A stretch of 5,562 nt of DNA, taken from Verrucomicrobiales bacterium. Its GTDB lineage: Bacteria > Verrucomicrobiota > Verrucomicrobiia > Verrucomicrobiales > DEV007. Shown here piece after piece: positions 1 to 5,562 of this stretch (the stretch's first letter is position 1; every line of letters starts with the position of its first letter). The notes below the pieces were generated by a model, which saw only the letters and a program-made list of their open reading frames with translations, was not told where the DNA came from and did no database searches. A program made the translations under genes and the position numbers. Location: positions 1 through 5,562 of the forward strand of contig JAGNMT010000276.1 in NCBI GenBank assembly GCA_017991025.1. The letters are read 5' to 3'.

Positions 1-779
1 GGGGCGTCACCCAGCCACATCCGGGTGAGCTCGCGCACGGGACGAAATCCTAACGAAAGCGCCAGATCAGTTGCGATGGTATTTTGATCCGGCAGATCCC
101 AGAAAATGACCCGATCACCCGGACATTGCCTTACGAGGTTTTCGATCATTGCGATACCCGATGCGCTGGAACCCGCCGTCACGGGACCGAGATAGACCGC
201 TCGCTCACCGTCACGCATCAGTCCGAAACTTCCATCCGGCAGCGATACTCCTGCCAGCGATCCCTCTGCCAGCGAACGGAGCAGCGCAGACCGGTCTGCA
301 CCGAAGACGCCCTTGTCCAACGCGAAGGCGGCGTCGAAGAATTCCGGCATTCGTAAGGCTTCGTCGTTCATGTTTCCTCCGCCTTCACGTCTCCAGCGAC
401 GAAGTCCCCATTCCGCTTGAAAACCGAGACTTTCATAGAGCGGTCGTCCTTCCGGTGTCGCATCAAGTCGAACGCAGGCAATGCCGCGGTCATTGCGGAG
501 ATGGTTAATGGCCCGGTGCAGGAGTTTGCCGCCAATACCTCGCCGCCGAAAATCGGGATGGACGAGGACCATGCCGATCCAGGCGAGATCAGAGCCATAG
601 CAGGTCGTTGTTGCCGTGCCGGCAGGACAGCCGTCATATTCGGCCAGAAAACAGCCGCCTTCTCCCAATGTCAGGAAACGCTCCCAGTCGCGGAGCGTCT
701 GGTTCCACCCGGCGAGTCGGCTCAGGCTGTGGGCAAAGGGCAGGTCCCGCGAATCGAGGGGGCGCAGAGTCGTGCACAT
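1..779 (-). CDS. GNAT-family N-acetyltransferase, two tandem GNAT-like domains (3' end cut by window edge)
   Basis: Reading the minus strand from ATG at 779 gives an open frame of 259 codons that runs off the left edge without a stop. Domain 1 (about residues 3-130) has the GNAT acetyl-CoA-binding motif A: VHPDFRRRGIGGKLL at about 73-87 carries the R/Q-x-x-G-x-G/A pyrophosphate loop (RRGIGG). It is followed by VRLDATPEGRPLYESLGF (about 103-120), the usual beta-alpha end of a GNAT fold with its Y-x-x-x-G-F signature. The N-terminus (LRPLDSRDL, then AGWNQT) is typical of a bacterial subgroup that carries a second, degenerate GNAT-like domain (Acetyltransf_18 type). The rest, from about residue 137, fits that second domain and ends with another LGFRP segment (243-247). 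I expect only a few tens of residues to be missing. The substrate cannot be told from sequence. GTG at 803 and TTG at 794 or 791 are in-frame alternative starts, but the conserved fold begins right after the ATG. It is divergent from the glucan gene, with no evident functional link. Confidence 0.9.
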   Translation of the reverse strand, partial: MCTTLRPLDSRDLPFAHSLSRLAGWNQTLRDWERFLTLGEGGCFLAEYDGCPAGTATTTCYGSDLAWIGMVLVHPDFRRRGIGGKLLHRAINHLRNDRGIACVRLDATPEGRPLYESLGFQAEWGLRRWRREGGGNMNDEALRMPEFFDAAFALDKGVFGADRSALLRSLAEGSLAGVSLPDGSFGLMRDGERAVYLGPVTAGSSASGIAMIENLVRQCPGDRVIFWDLPDQNTIATDLALSLGFRPVRELTRMWLGDA

Positions 780-810
780 AAGGAAGGGCAACAAAGGAAT
801 CACCCTTCGA

Positions 811-839
811 ATCCTAAGTCCTCAAAACGCCTTCGTCCA
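811..839 (-). promoter_or_regulatory. Possible sigma70-like promoter for the acetyltransferase
   Basis: On the minus strand, TGGACG (839-834) and TAGGAT (816-811) are separated by 17 bases. Each matches four of six bases of the TTGACA and TATAAT consensus. A start of transcription near 804 would leave a leader of about 25 nt before the ATG at 779 and would rule out the GTG at 803 as start. Matches this weak arise often by chance, so this is only a candidate. Confidence 0.2.
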
Positions 840-888
840 CCCTACTCCTGAGGGACCTGCTTGCACTTTCCCCTTTCTCGGCGACGAA

Positions 889-894
889 TATCAT
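889..894 (+). promoter_or_regulatory. Possible -10 element (TATCAT) for the opgG-type gene
   Basis: TATCAT matches five of six bases of the -10 consensus and lies about 38 bases before the ATG at 932. No good -35 box stands at 16-18 bp upstream; the nearest TTG-type hexamer, TTGCAC at 861-866, is 22 bp away. Transcription would begin near 901, giving a leader of about 30 nt that contains the hairpin at 906-922. Confidence 0.22.
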
Positions 895-905
895 CATTGT
901 TTTCC

Positions 906-922
906 CGGTGAACAGCTCACCG
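906..922 (+). repeat. Perfect 6-bp inverted repeat (hairpin) in the opgG leader
   Basis: CGGTGA (906-911) and TCACCG (917-922) are exact reverse complements around the 5-nt loop ACAGC. The stem ends nine bases before the ATG at 932 and covers the in-frame GTG at 908. It could be a 5'-UTR stem-loop or an operator half-site pair, and no T-run follows, so it is not an intrinsic terminator. A 6-bp palindrome can be chance. Confidence 0.45.
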
Positions 923-931
923 CCCCGCTCT

Positions 932-2548
932 ATGACATCCGTTCTCTCGCGTTTTATCACGTTACTTTCAGCCACGGCCATTTCGGCTCTTTTTGCCACC
1001 GGAATCAGGGCAGCAGACAGTGATGCTCCCTATGAAAATCTCCGTGGTGAAGCGCAAAAGATCGCGGCGGCTCCCTATACGCCTCCGGCTGATACACTGG
1101 GGGATTTCTGGAAGAACTTGAATTATGACGGGCACCGTGACATTCGCTTCAAAATGGAGTCGGGTCTATGGTGGGGCGCGAAGAATCCATTTTCGATCGA
1201 TTTTTTTCATCCCGGCTGGACGGCGCGACAGACCGTGGCCTTTCAGGAGCTCAGCGGAGGGGCCGTGAAGCCGCTTGCCTTTGATCCTTCGCTCTTTGAT
1301 TACGGCAAACAAGTCGTGCCTCCGGGAACGCCGCCGCCTCCGGGCTATGCGGGATGGCGGGGGAGGACGCACCTGAACTCCGCCGACTACATGGATGAAT
1401 TTCTCGTCTTCCTGGGCGCGAGCTATTTCCGTGCAATTCCCGCGAAAGGGAATTACGGCCTCTCTGCTCGCGGACTCTCTATCAACAGCGGCATCCCCGG
1501 AGTGATGGAGGAGTTCCCCAATTTCACCCGTTTTACCTTGCAGGAGCCGAAGCCGGATGACAAATCGCTCACCGTCCTCGCCCTCCTTGAGGGGGAAAGT
1601 GTCGCTGGAGCCTATCGTTTTCAGATCACGCCCGGAGCAGAGACGGTCATGGATGTTGAGGCGGAGCTGACACTTCGGCGGCCGGTGGCGCAACTCGGGA
1701 TCGCACCATTCTCATCGATGTTCTGGTTCGGTGAGGGCACTCATCCGAAACCCTACGACTTCCGCCCCGAGATTCACGACAGTGACGGAGTTCTCATGGA
1801 ATTGGCCGGTGGCGAGCTACACTTTCGTCCACTCGAGACGACGAAGGACCAGTTTCGCCATTGCGTTTTTTCCCTCGAAACGCCGCGTTCCTGGGCACTT
1901 GTGCAACGGGATCGCTCCTTTTCCTCCTATCAGGATAGCGAAGCCGCCTATCATCTCCGGCCAAGCGTGAAGGTGGAGCCTATCGAAGGATTTGGTAAAG
2001 GACGACTCCATCTCATCGAACTCCCGACGGCCGATGAGACCAACGATAACGTCATTCTGGCTTGGGAGCCGCAGCCTGTCCTCGAAACCGGAAAACCCTA
2101 TCGTTTTCACTACCGGCTCCGCTGGCTCCATGATCTGCCGCCATCGGGACTATTCGCCGTGCGCTCGACGCGCTCAGGGACCCCGGTTCAGTTGCCAAAG
2201 CAGGTCCTCATGACGGTCGAATTCGCGAAGCCACTCGTCCCCGGGAAAAAGGTGGGTGATCCGAAATGGGATGACATTACGAATTTCAAACCCGTCGTGA
2301 CGATGAGTAAACCCGGTGTCAAACTCATCCACGTGGGCCTTTCCGACATGAGCATGGCAAACGTTGACGATCTTCCCGCCGGGCTGGGACGCAGTCCGGA
2401 GATCCATATGCCGCAGGTCCTCCGGGCTTTTTTTGTCTTCGAACCCGAAGACGGGGTCAATGACATCGACTTCACCTGCGAGTTGCAGGATGAGACCGGA
2501 AAGGTCGTTTCGGAGCGATGGGTCTACTTTTGGAAACGAGTGCTTTGA
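932..2548 (+). CDS. opgG: Periplasmic glucan biosynthesis protein, OpgG/MdoG family (OpgG or OpgD type)
   Basis: The product (538 aa from ATG 932, close to the 510-550 aa of the family) acts in the periplasm in making osmoregulated periplasmic glucans, the beta-1,2-linked glucose polymers whose backbone is built by the membrane glucosyltransferase OpgH. The E. coli homologues OpgG and OpgD have been reported as beta-1,2-glucanases, so a glycoside hydrolase or transglycosylase role is plausible. Residues 1-27 form a Sec signal peptide: Arg7, hydrophobic ITLLSATAISALFATG, likely cleavage GIRA|ADSD, no twin arginine. Family motifs in order are DEFLVFLGASYFRA (155-168), YGLSARGL soon after, RPEIHDSDG (ending at 286), QRDRSFSSYQD (325-335), and a GFGKGRLHLIELPT segment. 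The C-terminus is an Ig-like beta domain ending SERWVYFW. I chose ATG 932 over the in-frame GTG at 908 because it starts at the signal peptide and the GTG lies in a hairpin; neither start has a Shine-Dalgarno sequence. No opgH is adjacent. OpgG and OpgD cannot be separated by eye. Confidence 0.93.
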   Translation: MTSVLSRFITLLSATAISALFATGIRAADSDAPYENLRGEAQKIAAAPYTPPADTLGDFWKNLNYDGHRDIRFKMESGLWWGAKNPFSIDFFHPGWTARQTVAFQELSGGAVKPLAFDPSLFDYGKQVVPPGTPPPPGYAGWRGRTHLNSADYMDEFLVFLGASYFRAIPAKGNYGLSARGLSINSGIPGVMEEFPNFTRFTLQEPKPDDKSLTVLALLEGESVAGAYRFQITPGAETVMDVEAELTLRRPVAQLGIAPFSSMFWFGEGTHPKPYDFRPEIHDSDGVLMELAGGELHFRPLETTKDQFRHCVFSLETPRSWALVQRDRSFSSYQDSEAAYHLRPSVKVEPIEGFGKGRLHLIELPTADETNDNVILAWEPQPVLETGKPYRFHYRLRWLHDLPPSGLFAVRSTRSGTPVQLPKQVLMTVEFAKPLVPGKKVGDPKWDDITNFKPVVTMSKPGVKLIHVGLSDMSMANVDDLPAGLGRSPEIHMPQVLRAFFVFEPEDGVNDIDFTCELQDETGKVVSERWVYFWKRVL

Positions 2549-2576
2549 GGGAGGATGGGCTGGTCCGGTCTCTTTT

Positions 2577-2599
2577 AGCAGGCCTCAGAAAAACCTGCT
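2577..2599 (+). terminator. Weak hairpin after the opgG-type gene, possible terminator
   Basis: AGCAGG (2577-2582) pairs exactly with CCTGCT (2594-2599) around an 11-nt loop ending in a run of A, 28 bases after the stop codon. No T-run follows on the plus strand, so it is not a classical intrinsic terminator. It may be a transcript-end stem or chance. Confidence 0.2.
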
Positions 2600-2618
2600 G
2601 CACCCCTGCCACACTGGC

Positions 2619-2624
2619 TATACA
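2619..2624 (+). promoter_or_regulatory. Possible -10 element (TATACA) for leuS
   Basis: TATACA matches the first four bases of TATAAT and lies 26 bases before the leuS ATG. No convincing -35 box is found 16-18 bp upstream. There is no room for a T-box-type leader in the 102-bp gap, so regulation by uncharged tRNA at the leader is not suggested. Confidence 0.18.
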
Positions 2625-2650
2625 CTCCCCGCCATTCCAAAAGACTGACC

Positions 2651-5209
2651 ATGGCCGAGCAACGCAAGAGTTTCCCCTTCAAAGATTTCGAACCCAAATG
2701 GCAGGGCCACTGGGAGACGAATAAAACCTTTTCTGTAGCCAATCCCGGCGATGCGGGATTTGATGCCTCGCGGCCGAAGTATTTCGTGCTCGACATGTTC
2801 CCTTACCCGAGCGGCTCAGGCCTCCACGTCGGGCATCCCGAGGGCTACACCGCCACCGATATCATCGCCCGCGCCAAACGGATGCAAGGGCACAATGTTC
2901 TGCATCCCATGGGCTGGGACGCCTTTGGCCTGCCCGCCGAGCAATACGCCATCAAGACCGGGCAGCATCCGCGCGTCACGACCGAGGCCAATATCGAGAA
3001 CTTCCGCCGCCAGCTGAAGGCCATCGGTTTTGCCTACGACTGGGACCGCGAAGTGAATACCACCGATCCCGGCTACGTCCGTTGGACCCAGTGGATTTTC
3101 CTTCAGCTTTATCACTCCTACTTCTGTGAGGAAACGCAGAGGGCCCAACCCGTCAGCCAACTCGAAGCCAAAGGCTGGACCCGCGAGCAGATCGATGCAG
3201 TCCGCCTCGCCTTTGTCCACGAAGCGCCCGTGAACTGGTCTCCGGACCTCGGCACCGTCCTCGCCAACGAGGAAATCGAAGAGTGGAAAGCCAAAGGCCA
3301 CACCGTGGAGCGTCGCCCTCTTCGTCAGTGGATGCTGCGCATCACCAGCTACGCCGAACGGCTCATCGATGAACTCGAGCCGCTCGACTGGCCCGAAGGC
3401 ATCAAACTGCTTCAGAAAAACTGGATCGGAAAAAGCGAGGGCGCGGAAGTCGATTTCGACGTGCAGGGACACAAGGTCACCGTCTTCACAACGCGACCGG
3501 ATACCCTGTTCGGAGCCACCTATATGGTTCTGGCGCCCGAACACTCCCTCGTCGTTCAAGTCACCAGCGCAGAGCAGCAGGCCGCAGTCGAAGCCTACGT
3601 CCAGGCCTGCGCGAGCAAGTCGGACATGGACCGCGGCGACATGAACAAGGACAAGTCCGGTGTCTTCACCGGCGCGTACGCCATCAACCCGGTGAACGGG
3701 GAAAAAATTCCCGTCTGGATCGCTGACTACGTCATGATGGGCTACGGCACCGGAGCGATCATGGCCGTACCGGCTCACGACGAGCGGGATTTTGCATTCG
3801 CGAAAAAGTTCTCGCTGCCTATCATTCAAGTCGTCCAGCCCAACGACGATTCCGAATGGCAGGGCTACACCAATCCCGGCACCGCCGTGAACTCCGGCTT
3901 CCTCGACGGTCTCCCCACTGCTGAGGCCAAAACCAAGATTATCGACTGGCTCGAATCCAAAAGCCTCGGCAAACGCCGCATTCAGTTCAAGCTCCGCGAC
4001 TGGCTCTTCTCCCGCCAGCGCTACTGGGGCGAGCCCTTTCCCATCGTTTGGGAAAACGGGCAGCACGTGGCGATTCCGGACAGCGAGCTTCCGCTGCTCC
4101 AGCCGGAGCTCGAGGACTTCAAACCCACCGGAGACCCGCGCGGTCCGCTCATCAAAGCGACCGACTGGATTGCTTACAGCGCCACCGCTCAGCGCGAGAC
4201 CAACACCATGCCGCAATGGGCCGGCTCGTGCTGGTATTACCTGCGTTATTGCGACCCGAAGAACACCGAACGCTTCATCAGCAAGGAGGCCGAAGCCTAT
4301 TGGCTCGGCGGCAGTGGCAAGCCCGGTGCGGTCGACCTCTACGTCGGCGGCACCGAGCACGCCGTGCTCCACCTGCTCTACGCCCGCTTCTGGCACAAGG
4401 TGCTCTTTGACCTCGGTCATCTCTCCACGACCGAGCCCTTTCAGAAACTCGTCAACCAGGGCCTCATCCTCGGCGAAGACGGGCAGAAAATGTCCAAGTC
4501 CGTCGGCAATGTCGTTAATCCTGACGACGTCATCACCGAATACGGAGCCGACTCGCTGCGCCTTTACGAGATGTTCATGGGACCGCTCGAGCAGGTCAAA
4601 CCCTGGTCGATGAAAGGCGTCGAGGGCGTTTACCGCTTCCTCGCCCGCGTCTGGCGTCTCGTCATGGAGACAAATCAGGAAGGCGACTGGGTCCTTAACA
4701 CTAAACTCGCCGACATCGACCCTGACAAAGCTACTAACAAAGTCGTTCACGCGACCATCAAAAAGGTCGGCGAGGACATCGACGCGATGAGCTTCAACAC
4801 TGCCATTTCCCAGATGATGGTCTGCACGAATGAGTTCACCAAGCTGGAGATTGTTCCTATATCCTCAGTTGTCCTCCTTCTGAAGGTCCTTAATCCGTTT
4901 GCCCCGCATCTCACCGAGGAACTCAACGCGACTCTCGCGGCCGCTTTCCCCTCAGTCGACCAAAGCGACCTCGCGAACCAGCTCTGGCCAGTCTTTGATC
5001 CCGCCAAACTCATTGAGGACGAGATCGAGATCGTGCTTCAGGTCAACGGCAAGGTCCGCGACAAACTCTTTGTCGCCAACGGTGCCTCGAACGAGGCAGT
5101 TGAGAAGCTGGCCCTCGAGAGTGAGAAGGTGAAAGGCTTCACCGCTGGTCTCACCATCCGAAAGGTCATTGTTGTGCCGGGACGACTGGTGAATGTTGTC
5201 GCGAATTGA
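2651..5209 (+). CDS. leuS: Leucine--tRNA ligase (LeuRS)
   Basis: Cytoplasmic class I synthetase that activates leucine with ATP and charges tRNA-Leu; 852 aa, near the usual length (E. coli 860). The Rossmann core starts with MFPYPSGSGLHVGHPEGYT, where HVGH (59-62) is the HIGH motif, followed by MGWDAFGLPAEQYAI. The CP1 editing domain has the threonine-rich TTRPDTLFG (280-288) and MAVPAHDERD (371-380); Asp380 aligns with the editing Asp345 of E. coli. LRDWLFSRQRYWGEPFP and WAGSCWYYLRY follow, then GQKMSKSVGN with KMSKS at 613-617. Only a few residues separate LVNQGLILGED from KMSKS, so the large leucine-specific insertion of E. coli is absent, as in Bacillus-type LeuRS. The C-terminal domain has VNGKVRDK (798-805). 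The zinc-finger region is unusual: an insertion at about 157-190, Ser197 where Cys is usual (NWSP), and no CxxC pair. The gene is 102 bp after the glucan gene. The ATG has no Shine-Dalgarno sequence but agrees with the family N-terminus. Confidence 0.98.
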   Translation: MAEQRKSFPFKDFEPKWQGHWETNKTFSVANPGDAGFDASRPKYFVLDMFPYPSGSGLHVGHPEGYTATDIIARAKRMQGHNVLHPMGWDAFGLPAEQYAIKTGQHPRVTTEANIENFRRQLKAIGFAYDWDREVNTTDPGYVRWTQWIFLQLYHSYFCEETQRAQPVSQLEAKGWTREQIDAVRLAFVHEAPVNWSPDLGTVLANEEIEEWKAKGHTVERRPLRQWMLRITSYAERLIDELEPLDWPEGIKLLQKNWIGKSEGAEVDFDVQGHKVTVFTTRPDTLFGATYMVLAPEHSLVVQVTSAEQQAAVEAYVQACASKSDMDRGDMNKDKSGVFTGAYAINPVNGEKIPVWIADYVMMGYGTGAIMAVPAHDERDFAFAKKFSLPIIQVVQPNDDSEWQGYTNPGTAVNSGFLDGLPTAEAKTKIIDWLESKSLGKRRIQFKLRDWLFSRQRYWGEPFPIVWENGQHVAIPDSELPLLQPELEDFKPTGDPRGPLIKATDWIAYSATAQRETNTMPQWAGSCWYYLRYCDPKNTERFISKEAEAYWLGGSGKPGAVDLYVGGTEHAVLHLLYARFWHKVLFDLGHLSTTEPFQKLVNQGLILGEDGQKMSKSVGNVVNPDDVITEYGADSLRLYEMFMGPLEQVKPWSMKGVEGVYRFLARVWRLVMETNQEGDWVLNTKLADIDPDKATNKVVHATIKKVGEDIDAMSFNTAISQMMVCTNEFTKLEIVPISSVVLLLKVLNPFAPHLTEELNATLAAAFPSVDQSDLANQLWPVFDPAKLIEDEIEIVLQVNGKVRDKLFVANGASNEAVEKLALESEKVKGFTAGLTIRKVIVVPGRLVNVVAN

Positions 5210-5333
5210 GAAGTTGACCCCATTCACTTCACGCGAGGAAGGATCATCTTCTGGCACGAGGGGAAAAAGCGCGTTAGTTTCTACGGCGATAGCCGGGATA
5301 GGAATGAATCTCCATCATCTCGAAGCGTAGATT

Positions 5334-5344
5334 ATTCCGGGAAT
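5334..5344. repeat. 11-bp palindrome ATTCCGGGAAT before the ABC1 gene
   Basis: ATTCC and GGAAT flank a single central G, 14 bases before the ATG at 5359. It could be a small operator or a chance palindrome. Apart from this, the 149-bp leuS to ABC1 spacer shows no clear terminator, promoter pair or coding sequence. Confidence 0.25.
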
Positions 5345-5358
5345 CGCAAACAAACCCC

Positions 5359-5562
5359 ATGAGGCTCAAATCTCTGACCCGAATTGATAAAAACGCCCGT
5401 CGCTTTGGCGAGATCGTGACTACCCTCGGGAAGTATGGCCTTGCTGACTGGCTCTCGGGCGCAGACTATGACTGGCTGAGAAATCTGCTCAAGAGCCAAG
5501 AGGGGGCTGTCATCACCGACATGACCACTGCAGAGCGGATTCGTTGTGTCCTCACCGATCTT
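5359..5562 (+). CDS. ABC1/AarF/UbiB-family kinase-like protein, N-terminal fragment (cut by window edge)
   Basis: The frame is open for 68 codons from ATG 5359 to the right edge. The family is recognised from its N-terminal region: KNARRFGEIVTTLGKYGLADWL (residues 11-32) matches the helical segment that begins ABC1 proteins, and TTAERIRCVLTDL (56-68) is the stretch that in this family leads directly into the GPTFIKLGQ-type KxGQ motif, which would lie just past the edge. ABC1 proteins have an atypical protein-kinase-like fold with ATPase activity; UbiB supports ubiquinone synthesis, and other members are linked to quinone or lipid handling at membranes. Which of these applies here cannot be said, as the catalytic core and any C-terminal membrane helices are outside the window. 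No other ATG, GTG or TTG is in frame back to the TGA at 5305-5307, so the start is fairly firm. No Shine-Dalgarno sequence is seen, and the gap from leuS is 149 bp. Confidence 0.85.
   Translation, partial: MRLKSLTRIDKNARRFGEIVTTLGKYGLADWLSGADYDWLRNLLKSQEGAVITDMTTAERIRCVLTDL

Noticed and set aside
84..851. Overlapping plus-strand frames (84-356, 149-508, 417-851) and a minus-strand frame at 368-637
   Set aside because: They are shadows of the GNAT gene read on the minus strand from 779. That frame has clear family motifs, and these translations have none.
616..1023. Plus-strand frame bridging the acetyltransferase and the glucan gene
   Set aside because: It overlaps the start of the GNAT gene and the signal peptide of the OpgG-type gene in other frames, and has no recognisable content.
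1166..1693. Minus-strand frame of 175 codons
   Set aside because: It is antisense to the OpgG-type gene; arginine-rich and low in pattern, as expected of a shadow.
2549..2650. T-box or other riboswitch before leuS
   Set aside because: The 102-bp gap is too short for a T-box leader, and no specifier-loop or T-box core sequence is visible.
2816..4750. Open frame of 644 codons on the minus strand
   Set aside because: It lies wholly antisense to leuS, whose motifs are unmistakable. Long antisense frames arise easily opposite a GC-rich gene with strong codon bias, and its translation shows no recognisable domain.
5304..5330. Tiny frame ATG...TAG (8 codons) before the ABC1 gene as a leader peptide
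   Set aside because: AGGA abuts the ATG with no spacing, there is no run of regulatory codons and no attenuator hairpin follows.
5280..5331. TCTACG / CGTAGA inverted repeat (6-bp arms) as a terminator of leuS
   Set aside because: The arms are 40 bases apart, the inner bases do not extend the stem and no T-run follows.

Overview
The window holds four chromosomal genes and no sign of a mobile element, CRISPR array, RNA gene or defence system. In order they are: (1) on the minus strand and cut by the left edge, a two-domain GNAT-family acetyltransferase; (2) a complete, secreted periplasmic glucan biosynthesis protein of the OpgG/MdoG family; (3) a complete leuS, encoding leucyl-tRNA synthetase; (4) on the plus strand and cut by the right edge, the N-terminus of an ABC1/AarF/UbiB-family kinase-like protein. 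Genes 2 to 4 point the same way, and the acetyltransferase diverges from them across a 152-bp gap.

The DNA is moderately GC-rich. The exported OpgG-type protein implies a Gram-negative envelope. The LeuRS has a non-canonical, cysteine-poor zinc-finger region and lacks a large leucine-specific insertion before KMSKS. From memory, together with the tandem GNAT type, this resembles Verrucomicrobia or related PVC bacteria. That placement is an inference from remembered family sequences, not from a search. None of the four starts has a convincing Shine-Dalgarno sequence.

The genes do not form an obvious pathway: small-molecule or protein acetylation, envelope glucan synthesis, translation, and an ABC1-type protein usually linked to quinone or lipid metabolism. 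Spacers of 102 bp (opgG to leuS) and 149 bp (leuS to the ABC1 gene) leave room for separate promoters, so tight operon coupling is not indicated. Points worth a second look are modest: an OpgG-type gene without an adjacent opgH, the altered LeuRS zinc-finger region, a small perfect hairpin just before the OpgG start, and the lack of Shine-Dalgarno signals. I found no evidence of a previously undescribed system here.
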